Shown in pieces: positions 35,351-43,381 of a DNA stretch of 64,000 nucleotides. The position numbers and the translations under genes are program-made. The DNA comes from Streptomyces sp. L-9-10 (GTDB lineage Bacteria > Actinomycetota > Actinomycetes > Streptomycetales > Streptomycetaceae), in assembly GCF_004151105.1 (NCBI RefSeq), contig NZ_PHRF01000057.1, positions 9,115 through 73,114 of the forward strand, in the 5' to 3' direction. Within the stretch, counting starts at the first letter, position 1. Every line of letters starts with the position of its first letter. The notes beneath the pieces were generated by a model that had not been told where the DNA came from, made no database searches, and saw only the letters and a program-made list of their open reading frames with translations.

Positions 35351-36367
35351 CTACGCGTGCCTGCCGACCAGCTCGCGCAGTACGTCCTCCATCGTCACCA
35401 GCCCTTCCAGCCTGCCCTCCTCGTCCTCGACGGCGGCCAGATGCGTACGGCTGCGGCGCATCGCCGTCAGTACGTCGTCCATCGGCGTCGTGGCCCGTAC
35501 CCGCGCGATCGCCCGCATCCCCCGGACGGCGAACGGCTCGTCGCGCGGTGCGGCGTCCAGCGCGTCCTTCACATGGAGATAGCCGAGGATCCGGCGCGCG
35601 GTGTCCACCACCGGGAAGCGCGAGAATCCCGTCTCCACCGCCAGGCGCTCCAGCCCCTCCGGAGTGATGCCGAGCCGCGCGGTGACCACCCGCTCCAGGG
35701 GCATCACCACATCGCGCACCGGCCGGCGTCCCAGCTCCAGCGCGTCGTGCAGCCGCTCGGCCTCGCGGTCGTCCAGCAGCCCCGCGTGGCCCGCGTCCGT
35801 GACCAGCCGGGCCAGCTCGTCGTCGGAGAAGGTGGCGCTCACCTCGTCCCTCGTCTCCACCCGGAGCAGTCGCAGCAGAGCGTTGGCGAAGGCGTTGACC
35901 GTGAAGATCACCGGGCGCAGCCCCCGCGCCAGCGCGACCAGCGGCGGGCCGAGCAGCAGCGCCGCCCGCACGGGACCGGCCAGGGCGACGTTCTTCGGCA
36001 CCATCTCGCCCATCAGCATGTGCAGATACGTGGCCACGGTGAGCGCGATCACGAACGAGATCGGATGCACCAGACCGTGCGGCACCCCCACCGCGTCGAA
36101 GAGCGGCTCCAGCAGATGCGCGATGGCGGGCTCGGCGACGATACCGAGCACCAGCGTGCACAGCGTGATGCCCAGCTGCGCCGCCGCCAGCAGCGCCGAC
36201 ACATGCTCCAGGCCCCAGATGACGCTGTGCGCCCGCCGGTTGCCGGCCTCCGCCTCCGGCTCGACCTGGCTGCGGCGTACGGAGATCAGGGCGAACTCGG
36301 ACGCGACGAAGAAGGCGTTGACGACCAGCGTCAGCAGACCGATGAACAACTGGAGCGCGGTGATCAT
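35351..36367 (-). CDS. CNNM/CorC-type CBS-domain membrane protein (second of pair)
   Basis: 338 residues. An N-terminal DUF21/CNNM transmembrane domain (about 1-190, three to four helices, with NAFFVASEFALISVRRS and MGEMVPKN) is followed by a CBS pair (about 205-335, with VRDVVMPLERVVTA and LEGLVTMEDVLRELVG). The family is proposed to export Mg2+ or other divalent cations and is often annotated as haemolysin-related TlyC/CorC. There is no C-terminal CorC_HlyC domain, so it is shorter than its partner. Its ATG overlaps the stop of the upstream paralogue (ATGA at 36364-36367), indicating joint synthesis and perhaps a heteromer. Confidence 0.88.
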   Translation of the reverse strand: MITALQLFIGLLTLVVNAFFVASEFALISVRRSQVEPEAEAGNRRAHSVIWGLEHVSALLAAAQLGITLCTLVLGIVAEPAIAHLLEPLFDAVGVPHGLVHPISFVIALTVATYLHMLMGEMVPKNVALAGPVRAALLLGPPLVALARGLRPVIFTVNAFANALLRLLRVETRDEVSATFSDDELARLVTDAGHAGLLDDREAERLHDALELGRRPVRDVVMPLERVVTARLGITPEGLERLAVETGFSRFPVVDTARRILGYLHVKDALDAAPRDEPFAVRGMRAIARVRATTPMDDVLTAMRRSRTHLAAVEDEEGRLEGLVTMEDVLRELVGRHA

Positions 36368-37701
36368 GCCTCCTCCTCGCTGTCCCCACCGGCCGCGCCG
36401 GGCGGCGCGCGCAGCAGCAGCCGGGCCGCGCGCCGGCCCGTGGCGTCCACGACCTCCAGATCCCAGCCGTCCAGTGCGAGGCGGTCGCCCTCGGCGGGGA
36501 TACGGCCCAGCTCCGTGGCGACCAGACCGGCGAGCGTCTCGTACGGCCCCTCCGGCATCCGCAGCCCGACGGCCCTCAGCTGGTCGGCCCGCGCGGCGCC
36601 GTCCGCCGACCAGAGTCCATGCCCCTCCGCGTCCTCGCCCAGCAGCGCCAGCCCGGGGGTCTCCTGCGGATCGTGTTCGTCGCGCACCTCGCCGACGACC
36701 TCCTCGACGATGTCCTCCAGCGTCACCACGCCCGCCGTCCCGCCGTACTCGTCGATGACGACGGCCATCGTGGCGCCGCCCGACAACCGGTCGAGCAACT
36801 GGTCCACCGTCAGGCTCTCCGGCACCAGCAGCGGGTCCCGCAGCAGGCCGGACACCGGCTGCCGGGTCCGCCGCTCGGCGGGGACCGCCAGTACGTCCTT
36901 GATGTGCGCGGTGCCGACGACGGTGTCGAGGCTGCCCCGGTAGACCGGAAAGCGCGACAGGCCGGTGGCGCGGCTGGCGTTGGCGACGTCCTGCGCGGTG
37001 GCGCGCACGTCGAGGGCCATCACCTGCACCCGTGGGGTCATCACGTTCTCGGCGGTCAGCGCGGACAGGCTGAGCGTCCGTACGAACAGCTCGGCGGTGT
37101 CCGCCTCCAGCGCGCCCTCCTTCGCGGAGTGCCGCGCCAGGGCGGCCAGCTCCTGCGGGCCGCGGGCGGAGGCCAGCTCCTCGGTGGGTTCGAGGCCGAG
37201 GCCGCGCACGATCCGGTTCGCGGTGTTGTTGAGATGGCCGATGAACGGACGGAAGACCGCGGTGAAGTACCGCTGGGGGGTGGCCACCACCTTGGCGACG
37301 GCCAGCGGCGAGGAGATCGCCCAGTTCTTCGGGACCAGCTCGCCGACGACCATCAGGAACAGGGTCGACAGGGCCGTACCGATCACCAGCGCCACCGAGG
37401 AGGCGACGGAGGGGGACAGCCCCACGGCCTCGACCGGTCCGCGGATCAGCCGGGCGATGGACCGCTCGGAGAGCATGCCCACGACCAGATTGGTCACGGT
37501 GATCCCGAGCTGGGCGCCGGAGAGCTGGAAGGTGAGGCTCCGTACGGCCTTCAGCGCCCCCGCCGCGCCCCGTTCCCCGCGCTCGGCCGCCCGCTCCAGC
37601 TCACCGCGCTCGACGGTGGTGAGGGAGAATTCCGCCGCCACGAAGGCCCCGCAGGCGAGCGACAGCAGCACCGCCACGACGAGCGGAAGCACATCGGTCA
37701 T
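36364..37701 (-). CDS. CNNM/CorC-type CBS-domain membrane protein (first of pair)
   Basis: 445 residues. Membrane domain at about 1-190 (LACGAFVAAEFSLTTVERG and VGELVPKNWAI), CBS pair at about 210-335 (VMTPRVQVMALDV; VVIDEYGGTAGVVTLEDIVE), then a CorC_HlyC domain (about 350-435) with the usual GLVATELGRIPAEGD. This is the full-length form of the family proposed to transport divalent cations; the CBS pair may bind adenine nucleotides. ATG 37701. It overlaps the shorter paralogue downstream. Confidence 0.9.
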   Translation of the reverse strand: MTDVLPLVVAVLLSLACGAFVAAEFSLTTVERGELERAAERGERGAAGALKAVRSLTFQLSGAQLGITVTNLVVGMLSERSIARLIRGPVEAVGLSPSVASSVALVIGTALSTLFLMVVGELVPKNWAISSPLAVAKVVATPQRYFTAVFRPFIGHLNNTANRIVRGLGLEPTEELASARGPQELAALARHSAKEGALEADTAELFVRTLSLSALTAENVMTPRVQVMALDVRATAQDVANASRATGLSRFPVYRGSLDTVVGTAHIKDVLAVPAERRTRQPVSGLLRDPLLVPESLTVDQLLDRLSGGATMAVVIDEYGGTAGVVTLEDIVEEVVGEVRDEHDPQETPGLALLGEDAEGHGLWSADGAARADQLRAVGLRMPEGPYETLAGLVATELGRIPAEGDRLALDGWDLEVVDATGRRAARLLLRAPPGAAGGDSEEEA

Positions 37702-37804
37702 CGATTCACCTCCGTCTCATGATCCGTCAGCGGGGGGAGGACCGCGCGATGTCGGCCGTCCGGCGTCGTCCGCGCGGTGCGGCGCGCCCGCGGTGCCGGA
37801 CGGA

Positions 37805-38290
37805 TCAGCCGCCCCCCAGCGGCTTCACCCAGCGGGTCCACTGCGGCTGAGGGCCGTAGCCGGACGCCCGCCAGGCGTGGTGCGCCCGTTCGTTGCCGTC
37901 CAGCACCATCGCGTCGCCACGCCGCCCGCCCAGCCGCACGAAGCGCTCCTCCGCCGCCGTCAGCAGTGCCGTGCCGATGCCCAGACGCCGCTGGTCCGGA
38001 TGGACCGCGAGCCGGTAGAGATGACAGCGCCAGCCGTCGAAGCCCGCGATCACCGTGCCCACGATCACCGTGCCCGCCCTCGCGCCCGCCCACGCACCGT
38101 CCCGGTCCGCGGGGATCCGCTCCGCGGGGAGCCGTTCCGCGAGGATCAGGGACTCGGGGTCGCGGGCCACGAGCCGCTCCACGCCGTCGCGGTCGTCCGT
38201 GATGCTGGTGCCCTCCGCGGCGTCCTTCCAGAAGGACAGCACCGCGTCGAGGTCGGCCGGCGTGGCGGCCCGTATCCGGAAATCGTTCAT
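37805..38290 (-). CDS. GNAT-family N-acetyltransferase
   Basis: 161 residues, ATG 38290. GNAT fold: N-terminal RIRAATPADLDAVLSFW; acetyl-CoA motif A VHPDQRRLGIGTALL (about 105-119); motif B NERAHHAWRASGY (about 139-151). Substrate unknown. A central segment (about 47-72) contains two short in-frame duplications, LAER/PAER/PADR and GTVIVGTVIAG, that arise from 15-bp tandem repeats. They sit in the variable strand 3/4 region of the fold. Monocistronic by spacing. Confidence 0.85.
   Translation of the reverse strand: MNDFRIRAATPADLDAVLSFWKDAAEGTSITDDRDGVERLVARDPESLILAERLPAERIPADRDGAWAGARAGTVIVGTVIAGFDGWRCHLYRLAVHPDQRRLGIGTALLTAAEERFVRLGGRRGDAMVLDGNERAHHAWRASGYGPQPQWTRWVKPLGGG
38048..38150 (+). 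repeat. Two 15-bp tandem repeats inside GNAT gene
   Basis: GATCACCGTGCCC plus two bases occurs twice (38048-38077). TCCGCGGGGATCCGC-type units occur three times (38106-38150). Both are in frame and create local peptide duplications. Confidence 0.8.
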
Positions 38291-38344
38291 ACGGCGATCC
38301 CATCACCGTCCGGACAGGCGGGTCGAACGGATTCCACTCCGTGG

Positions 38345-39232
38345 TCAGCTGCCGCTCAGCTCCTCGATCACCGGACCGAGCGCCTCCATGAAGGGGTCGA
38401 GGACGGAGAAAAAGCTGAAGCCGAGGTGTTCGCGCAGCCCCCGCAGCTGGTCGGCGATCTGCCGCACGGTACCGACCGCGATCAGCGGCAGATCCAGCAG
38501 CTCGTCCTCGGTCAGCCCCGGTGCTATCGCCGGCAGGTCCCGGACCGCCGCCCCGCGGTCCGGGGTGACGGCGACGTACTGGAGCAGCAGATTCAGCTCG
38601 GCGGGGACCGCCCGCCCGGCCTCGAAACCCCGGTACGCCTCGACGCGCTCGGCCAGCTCCCGGGCGGCGAGCGGCCGCATACTGCCCACGTTGGTGGCCC
38701 GGCCCCCGGTGAACGCGGCGATCTCGGCGCGCTCGGCGGCCAGCCGCAGCATCCGGTCGCCGTTCCCGCCGATCAGCAGGGGCGGCCGGGGCCGCTGTAC
38801 GGGCCGGGGCAGCTCCGTCTCGTCGCAGAGCAGCCGGTCCAGCTCCGCGACCGTACGGATCAGATGACCGACCCGCTCGCCGGGCGGAAGGAACTCCAGA
38901 CCGGCCCGCTCGTGCTCCTCCCGCACATAACCGGTGCCGAGCCCGACCTCGAGACGGCCCCCGGTCAGGGCGTCCGTGGTCGCGATCTCCCGGGCGAGCA
39001 GCGCCGGGTTCCAGAAGGCGGTGTTGAGTACGAAGGTGCCGAGCCGGGGCCGCTGGGTCACCGCCGCCGCGGCCACCAGCGCCGGGAACGGAGCGACCAT
39101 CCCCAGATGGTCCGGCACCTGGATCACGTCGTAGCCGAGCGACTCCGCCCGTACGCACCGTGCGCGCCAGGCGTCGCCGACATCGGGCGTCGTCATGTTC
39201 ACACCGAACCGGAAAGGGCGTGTCATGGTCAT
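38345..39232 (-). CDS. LLM-class F420-dependent oxidoreductase
   Basis: Luciferase-like TIM-barrel oxidoreductase, 295 residues, ATG 39232. Motifs: RFGVNM at the N-terminus, ESLGYDVIQVPDHLG, GTFVLNTAFWNPALLAREI, GRLEVGLGTGYVREEH and PPLLIGGNGDRMLRLAAE, typical of the actinobacterial F420-dependent TIGR03621-like group. Substrate unknown. A TAGGGT -10 ends 7 bases before the ATG, so the transcript may be leaderless. Two 13-bp direct repeats lie just upstream. Alone on its strand, divergent from the toxin-antitoxin pair. Confidence 0.88.
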   Translation of the reverse strand: MTMTRPFRFGVNMTTPDVGDAWRARCVRAESLGYDVIQVPDHLGMVAPFPALVAAAAVTQRPRLGTFVLNTAFWNPALLAREIATTDALTGGRLEVGLGTGYVREEHERAGLEFLPPGERVGHLIRTVAELDRLLCDETELPRPVQRPRPPLLIGGNGDRMLRLAAERAEIAAFTGGRATNVGSMRPLAARELAERVEAYRGFEAGRAVPAELNLLLQYVAVTPDRGAAVRDLPAIAPGLTEDELLDLPLIAVGTVRQIADQLRGLREHLGFSFFSVLDPFMEALGPVIEELSGS

Positions 39233-39239
39233 GGAGCCG

Positions 39240-39245
39240 ACCCTA
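39240..39245 (-). promoter_or_regulatory. Candidate -10 of LLM oxidoreductase, leaderless layout
   Basis: TAGGGT on the reverse strand, 7 bases before the ATG; no Shine-Dalgarno sequence fits between. Confidence 0.45.
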
Positions 39246-39254
39246 GGCGCCCCA

Positions 39255-39287
39255 CCGCCACCGGGGGTAGTACGCCGCCACCGGGGG
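39255..39287. repeat. 13-bp direct repeats upstream of LLM gene, candidate operator
   Basis: CCGCCACCGGGGG at 39255-39267 and again at 39275-39287. The copies are 20 bp apart, about two helical turns. They cover the -35 region of the LLM gene. Confidence 0.6.
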
Positions 39288-39308
39288 AGGGGGCGCGCCC
39301 TGGCCGTC

Positions 39309-39338
39309 TTGCCGTTGCTAGCGCTGACGCGCTAGCTT
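39309..39338 (+). promoter_or_regulatory. Promoter and palindromic operator of toxin-antitoxin pair
   Basis: TTGCCG (39309-39314), 18-base spacer, TAGCTT (39333-39338). GCTAGCGC-TGAC-GCGCTAGC (39317-39336) is a perfect 8-bp inverted repeat filling the spacer and entering the -10. The ATG at 39345 falls where transcription should begin. Confidence 0.7.
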
Positions 39339-39344
39339 TGTGGT

Positions 39345-39572
39345 ATGGCCAAGACGCAGCTGAACGTACGCGTGGACGAGACCACCGCGGAGGCCGCGCG
39401 CCTGCGGGCCTCCGAACGGGGGATGAGCGTGAACCGCTATATCGAGGAACTGGTCAAACGCGACGCGGGTGAGGCCGGGCGTACGTTCGTGGAGTCCGCC
39501 GCCGACTTCATGAAGCAGTACGAATCGGTCTTCACCGAGGAGTTCGGCGCGGAGCGCGCGGGCGCGCGTTGA
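39345..39572 (+). CDS. Ribbon-helix-helix antitoxin of Doc-like TA pair
   Basis: 75 residues. An N-terminal ribbon-helix-helix DNA-binding fold (about 4-42: LNVRVDETTAEAARLRASER and GMSVNRYIEELVKRD) is followed by a C-terminal tail (AADFMKQYESVFTEEFG) likely to bind and neutralise the toxin. It is probably leaderless: the -10 TAGCTT ends 6 bases before the ATG and there is no Shine-Dalgarno. The palindrome in the promoter is the expected autoregulatory site. The stop overlaps the toxin start as TTGA. Confidence 0.85.
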   Translation: MAKTQLNVRVDETTAEAARLRASERGMSVNRYIEELVKRDAGEAGRTFVESAADFMKQYESVFTEEFGAERAGAR

Positions 39573-39940
39573 CCCTTCGGATCGAGCTCGCCTGGCTCCT
39601 CATGGTCGCGGAGCACAACACACCCGGCGATCCGCAGGTCACCGACTGGGGCGCGCTGGTCGCCGCCGTCAGCCGCCACGAGGCGGAGATATTCGGCACG
39701 CCCGTCTACGGCGACCCGCACGCACGGGCCGCCGCTCTGCTTCAGTTGCTGCTGCACGTCCCGGCCTTGGAACGTTCCAACGCGTTGTTCGCCTCCGCCG
39801 TGGCCTACGGCTATCTGGTGGCGAGCGGGCTGCGGGTCGTGACCTCGCCCGAGCGCGTCCGGGACCTGGCGAAACTGGTCAAGGACGGCACGGCCGACGT
39901 CCAGTCCATCGCCGCCGAACTGCGCGGCTGGAGCCTCTGA
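39569..39940 (+). CDS. Doc/Fic-like toxin with degenerate active-site motif
   Basis: 123 residues, TTG start at 39569 inside the antitoxin stop codon. Length and helical pattern match Doc-type toxins of the Fic superfamily, which modify EF-Tu or other targets by nucleotidyl or phosphate transfer. The segment that should carry H-P-F-x-x-G-N-K-R reads HVPALERSNALFASA: the Asn is kept, but the His is displaced and the GNK/R is lost. The following helix AVAYGYLVASG fits the family. Either catalysis uses other residues or the toxin is impaired. The assignment rests on fold-like sequence and the paired antitoxin. Confidence 0.72.
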   Translation: MTLRIELAWLLMVAEHNTPGDPQVTDWGALVAAVSRHEAEIFGTPVYGDPHARAAALLQLLLHVPALERSNALFASAVAYGYLVASGLRVVTSPERVRDLAKLVKDGTADVQSIAAELRGWSL

Positions 39941-40020
39941 GACCGTCCGGACACCCCTGGAGATGTCCGGCTGCCCCGGCCACCCCGTTCACCCGGCGGT
40001 CTCCTCCGCCCCGGCCGCCG

Positions 40021-40065
40021 CAGCTGCCGCAGCTGCCGCAGCTGCCGCAGCTGCCTCAGCTGCCT
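40021..40065 (+). repeat. 9-bp tandem repeat at bioD 3' end
   Basis: Five head-to-tail units of CAGCTGCCG (the last two end CCT) run up to the bioD stop codon (reverse strand, 40067-40065), in the gap between the toxin gene and bioD. Confidence 0.85.
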
Positions 40066-40790
40066 CAGCCGTCTCCGACGGACGCCTCCCGCGCGAACGT
40101 CCCCGCGTCCCACCGTCCGTCCAGGCGCGGCGCCAGCCAGGACACCGCACGCTCCCGGAACTCCTCCGGAGCCAGCCCGCCCGCGCCCTCCGGGACGGCG
40201 CCCAGCAGCGGCGCACCCGCCGAGTCCGGCAGATCCGCCAGATTGCAGCGCGCCGCGAGATCGGGCACGGCGGGCCAGCGGCCGATCACGACCCCGTCAA
40301 GCGTCAGTGATCTCGCGCGCAGCGCCTCCGCGGTCAGTGCGGTCATGTTCAGCGTGCCGAGCCCGGCGGGGGCCACCACCAGCACTCGCGCCCCCAGCAG
40401 CCGGGCCGCGTCCGCGAGCGTCGCGCCGGTCTCGTCGAACCGTACGAGCAGTCCGCCCGCGCCCTCGACCAGCACCAGATCGTGCTCGGTGGCCAGCTTC
40501 TCGGCCGCGACGGCGATCTCGTCCGGCCCCACCGGCGGCGCCCCGGCCCGCCGTGCCGCGGTCGCGGGGGCCAACGGCTCGGGGAATCGCGCCAGTTCGA
40601 CGGCGGTGACCGGTCCCGCCAGCCGCGCGACCTCCGCCACATCACCCGGCTCGCCGGGGCCGACACCGGTCTGCGCGGGCTTGAGCACCGCGACCGTACG
40701 CCCACGCGCCAGCGCGACGGCCGCCATCGCCGCCGTGACGACGGTCTTGCCGATCTCCGTCCCGGTTCCCGTCACGATCACCACCGGCAT
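40065..40790 (-). CDS. bioD: Dethiobiotin synthetase
   Basis: ATP-dependent carboxylation of DAPA to dethiobiotin, the penultimate step of biotin synthesis. 241 residues, ATG 40790, starting 3 bases after the bioA stop. P-loop GTGTEIGKT at 8-16 and a further active-site Lys in LKPAQTG (about 37). VEGAGGLLVRF near 110 is the Mg/substrate loop, and GTLNMTALTAEALRARSL is the dimer-interface helix. Full length. Last gene of the bioB-bioA-bioD operon. Confidence 0.95.
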   Translation of the reverse strand: MPVVIVTGTGTEIGKTVVTAAMAAVALARGRTVAVLKPAQTGVGPGEPGDVAEVARLAGPVTAVELARFPEPLAPATAARRAGAPPVGPDEIAVAAEKLATEHDLVLVEGAGGLLVRFDETGATLADAARLLGARVLVVAPAGLGTLNMTALTAEALRARSLTLDGVVIGRWPAVPDLAARCNLADLPDSAGAPLLGAVPEGAGGLAPEEFRERAVSWLAPRLDGRWDAGTFAREASVGDG

Positions 40791-40793
40791 GCT

Positions 40794-42083
40794 TCAGCCC
40801 TCTCTCGCCGCCGCCGTCACCGCGCGGCAGATCCGTTCGACATCCCGGTCATCCGTGACATACGGCGGCATGGTGTACACGAGGTCGCGGAACGGCCGCA
40901 GCCATACGCCCTCCCGTACCGCCGCCCGTGTCGCGGCCTCCATGTCCACCGCGTGGTCCAGCTGGACCACGCCGATGGCGCCCAGCACCCGTACCTCCCG
41001 TACACCGGGAAGGGACGCGGCCTGCGCGAGCCCCTCGCGCAGGCCCGCCTCGATCCGCTTGACCTCCCGCGCCCAGTCCTGGTCGAGCAGCAGCTCGATC
41101 GAGGCGCGGGCGACCGAGGCGGCCAGGGGATTGCCCATGAACGTCGGTCCGTGCGCCAGTACCGGGACCTCGCCGCGCGAGATGCCCTCGGCCACCCGTG
41201 AGGTGCACAGCGTGGCCGCCATCGTGAGATACCCGCCGGTCAACGCCTTGCCGACACACATCACATCCGGCGAGACGCCCCCCTGCTCGGCGGCGAAGAG
41301 CGTCCCCGTACGACCGAACCCCGTCGCGATCTCGTCGAGGATCAGCAGCACATCGTGCTCGTCGCACGCCTCGCGCAGGACCCGCAGATACGCGGGGGAG
41401 TGGAAGCGCATCCCGCCCGCGCCCTGGACCACCGGCTCGACGATGACCGCCGCCAGTTCGTCCGCGTGGCGGGCGATGAGCGCGCGCAGGCCGTCGGCGT
41501 ACGTCTCCTCGTACCCCGCGGGCGGCGCGTCCGCGAAGATCTGCCGGGGCAGCACCCCCGACCAGAGGTCATGCATCCCGCCGTCGGGGTCGCACACGGA
41601 CATCGGCTGCCAGGTGTCCCCGTGGTAGCCGCCCCGCCAGGTCAGCAGCCGCCGCTTCGCCGGACGGCCCACCGAACGCCAGTACTGGAGACACATCTTC
41701 ACCGCGACCTCGACCGACACCGAGCCCGAGTCGGCGAGGAACACATGGCGCAGCGGTTCCGGAGTGATGTCGACGAGCAGCGCCGCGAGCCGCACGGCGG
41801 GCTCGTGGGTGAGCCCGCCGAACATCACATGGCTCATACGGTCCAGCTGGCCGTGCGCCGCCGCGTTGAGCACGGGGTGGTTGTAACCATGGATCGCCGA
41901 CCACCAGGACGACATGCCGTCGACCAACTCGCGCTGTCCGTGGGCGGGTTCGGCGAGCCGCAGCCGAACCCCGGACGCGGACTCCACGACCAGCGGTTCG
42001 GCACGGCCGGGCATGGGGCCGTACGGATGCCAGACATGGGCCCGGTCCAGGGCCAGCAGTTCACCGGGGGCCGTCTCAGGCAT
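40794..42083 (-). CDS. bioA: Adenosylmethionine-8-amino-7-oxononanoate aminotransferase
   Basis: PLP enzyme converting KAPA to DAPA with SAM as amino donor. 429 residues. ATG 42083 overlaps the bioB stop by 8 bases, and a longer upstream frame would lie inside bioB. Motifs: HVWHPYGPM at 16-24, DGMSSWWSAIHGYNHP at 55-70, DSGSVSVEVAVKM at 118-130, LILDEIATGFGRTG with Asp250, and the PLP lysine Lys279 in VGKALTGGY. Standard length. Central gene of the biotin operon. Confidence 0.95.
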   Translation of the reverse strand: MPETAPGELLALDRAHVWHPYGPMPGRAEPLVVESASGVRLRLAEPAHGQRELVDGMSSWWSAIHGYNHPVLNAAAHGQLDRMSHVMFGGLTHEPAVRLAALLVDITPEPLRHVFLADSGSVSVEVAVKMCLQYWRSVGRPAKRRLLTWRGGYHGDTWQPMSVCDPDGGMHDLWSGVLPRQIFADAPPAGYEETYADGLRALIARHADELAAVIVEPVVQGAGGMRFHSPAYLRVLREACDEHDVLLILDEIATGFGRTGTLFAAEQGGVSPDVMCVGKALTGGYLTMAATLCTSRVAEGISRGEVPVLAHGPTFMGNPLAASVARASIELLLDQDWAREVKRIEAGLREGLAQAASLPGVREVRVLGAIGVVQLDHAVDMEAATRAAVREGVWLRPFRDLVYTMPPYVTDDRDVERICRAVTAAAREG

Positions 42084-43239
42084 TGGGCGCCAGGTCGGTG
42101 CCGGCGCCGCGACGGCGCACCGCCACCAGGTCCGTACGGGGCGCCCCGGTGTCCGTGAGCGGATCGGCCGCGTCGGCCGGAGCAGTGTCAGCGGACGTCC
42201 GGGACCCGTCTCCGCCACACGGACCGCACCCGTCGCGACGGTGCTCGGGCAGCGTGGTCGTGTCCGCGCCCTCCACCTCGAAACCCGCGTCCGCGATCAT
42301 CTCCAGGTCCGCCTTGCCCTCCTGGCCCTCGCTGGTCAGATAGTCCCCGAGGAAGATCGAGTTGACCAGGTGGAGCGCGAGGGGCTGCATCGAGCGCAGA
42401 TGCACCTCGCGCCCGCCCGCGAGCCTGACCTCCACATCGGGGCAGACGAACCGCGTCATGGCCAGAATGCGCAGACAGCGCTGCGGGGTGAGGTTCCACT
42501 CCTTGGCGAGCGGTGTCCCCTCGAACGGGATGAGGAAGTTGACCGGCACCGAGTCCGGGTCCAGCGCGCGCAACGAGAAGACGACATCGACCAGATCCGC
42601 GTCACTCTCGCCCATGCCGGCGATCAGCCCCGAACACGCGGACAGCCCGGCGGTCTGCGCCCGCTGTACGGTGTCCACCCGGTCCGCGTAGGTGTGGGTG
42701 GTGGTGATGTCGCCGTAGGTGCCCTCGGACGTATTGAGGTTGTGGTTGTACGCGTCGGCGCCCGCGGCCCGCAGCCGCTCCGCCTGGCCGTCCGAGAGCA
42801 GCCCGAGACAGGCACAGATCTCGACGTCCTCGTTCTGCTCCTTGATCGCCTCGATGGTCTGCGAGACCCGGTCGACATCCCGGTCCGTCGGCCCCCGGCC
42901 GCTCGCGACCAGACAGACCCGCTTCGCCCCGCCCGCCACTCCGGCGGCCGCCGCCTTCGACGCCTCGTCGGGCTTCAGCCAGGTGTACTTGAGGATCTCG
43001 GCCTTGGAGCCGAGCCGCTGCGAACAGTACGAGCAGTCCTCGGGGCACAGCCCGGACTTCAGATTGACCAGATAATTGAGCTTCACCCGCCGCCCGAACC
43101 ACTGGCGGCGCACCTTCCCGGCCGCGGCCACCACATCGAGCAGTTCGTCGTCGGAGGCCGCCAGTACGGCGAGCGCTTCTTCGCGGGTCGGCGGCTCGCG
43201 CCGCAGGCCCTTCTCCACCAGCGTGTTCAGCAGGTCCAT
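42076..43239 (-). CDS. bioB: Biotin synthase
   Basis: Radical-SAM sulphur insertion into dethiobiotin. 387 residues, ATG 43239 with AAGGA 8 bases upstream. The radical-SAM cluster motif is C-x3-C-x2-C (Cys65, Cys69, Cys72). YNHNLNTSEGTYGDI and the 2Fe-2S cysteines in VCLVASG, EICACLGLLS and SACSGLIAGMGE are present. The C-terminus (from about 340) carries an extra ~45-residue tail with CGPCGG that is not part of the barrel and is common in actinobacterial BioB. First gene of bioB-bioA-bioD, divergent from bioF. Confidence 0.95.
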   Translation of the reverse strand: MDLLNTLVEKGLRREPPTREEALAVLAASDDELLDVVAAAGKVRRQWFGRRVKLNYLVNLKSGLCPEDCSYCSQRLGSKAEILKYTWLKPDEASKAAAAGVAGGAKRVCLVASGRGPTDRDVDRVSQTIEAIKEQNEDVEICACLGLLSDGQAERLRAAGADAYNHNLNTSEGTYGDITTTHTYADRVDTVQRAQTAGLSACSGLIAGMGESDADLVDVVFSLRALDPDSVPVNFLIPFEGTPLAKEWNLTPQRCLRILAMTRFVCPDVEVRLAGGREVHLRSMQPLALHLVNSIFLGDYLTSEGQEGKADLEMIADAGFEVEGADTTTLPEHRRDGCGPCGGDGSRTSADTAPADAADPLTDTGAPRTDLVAVRRRGAGTDLAPNA

Positions 43240-43308
43240 GGTGCTGATCCTTGCCCACGGAGGACGTCTGGGAAAAGGAGGAATCCCACAAGGCCATCGG
43301 ATCGACGT

Positions 43309-43324
43309 GTGTGTATGACCACAC
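43309..43324. promoter_or_regulatory. Inverted repeat in bioB-bioF divergent region, candidate operator
   Basis: GTGTG-TATGAC-CACAC, a 5-bp inverted repeat with 6-base centre, 70 bases before bioB and 58 before bioF. The position would allow joint control. I cannot link it to a named biotin regulator. Confidence 0.35.
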
Positions 43325-43381
43325 CCTGCCCCCGTGGCGGCCCGGCTAAGGTCTGTGCGTTGCCTACAAAAGGACCGGACC

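Noticed and set aside
36964..39472. 835-codon forward frame opposite the CBS, GNAT and LLM genes
   Set aside because: Crosses three well-supported reverse genes; shadow.
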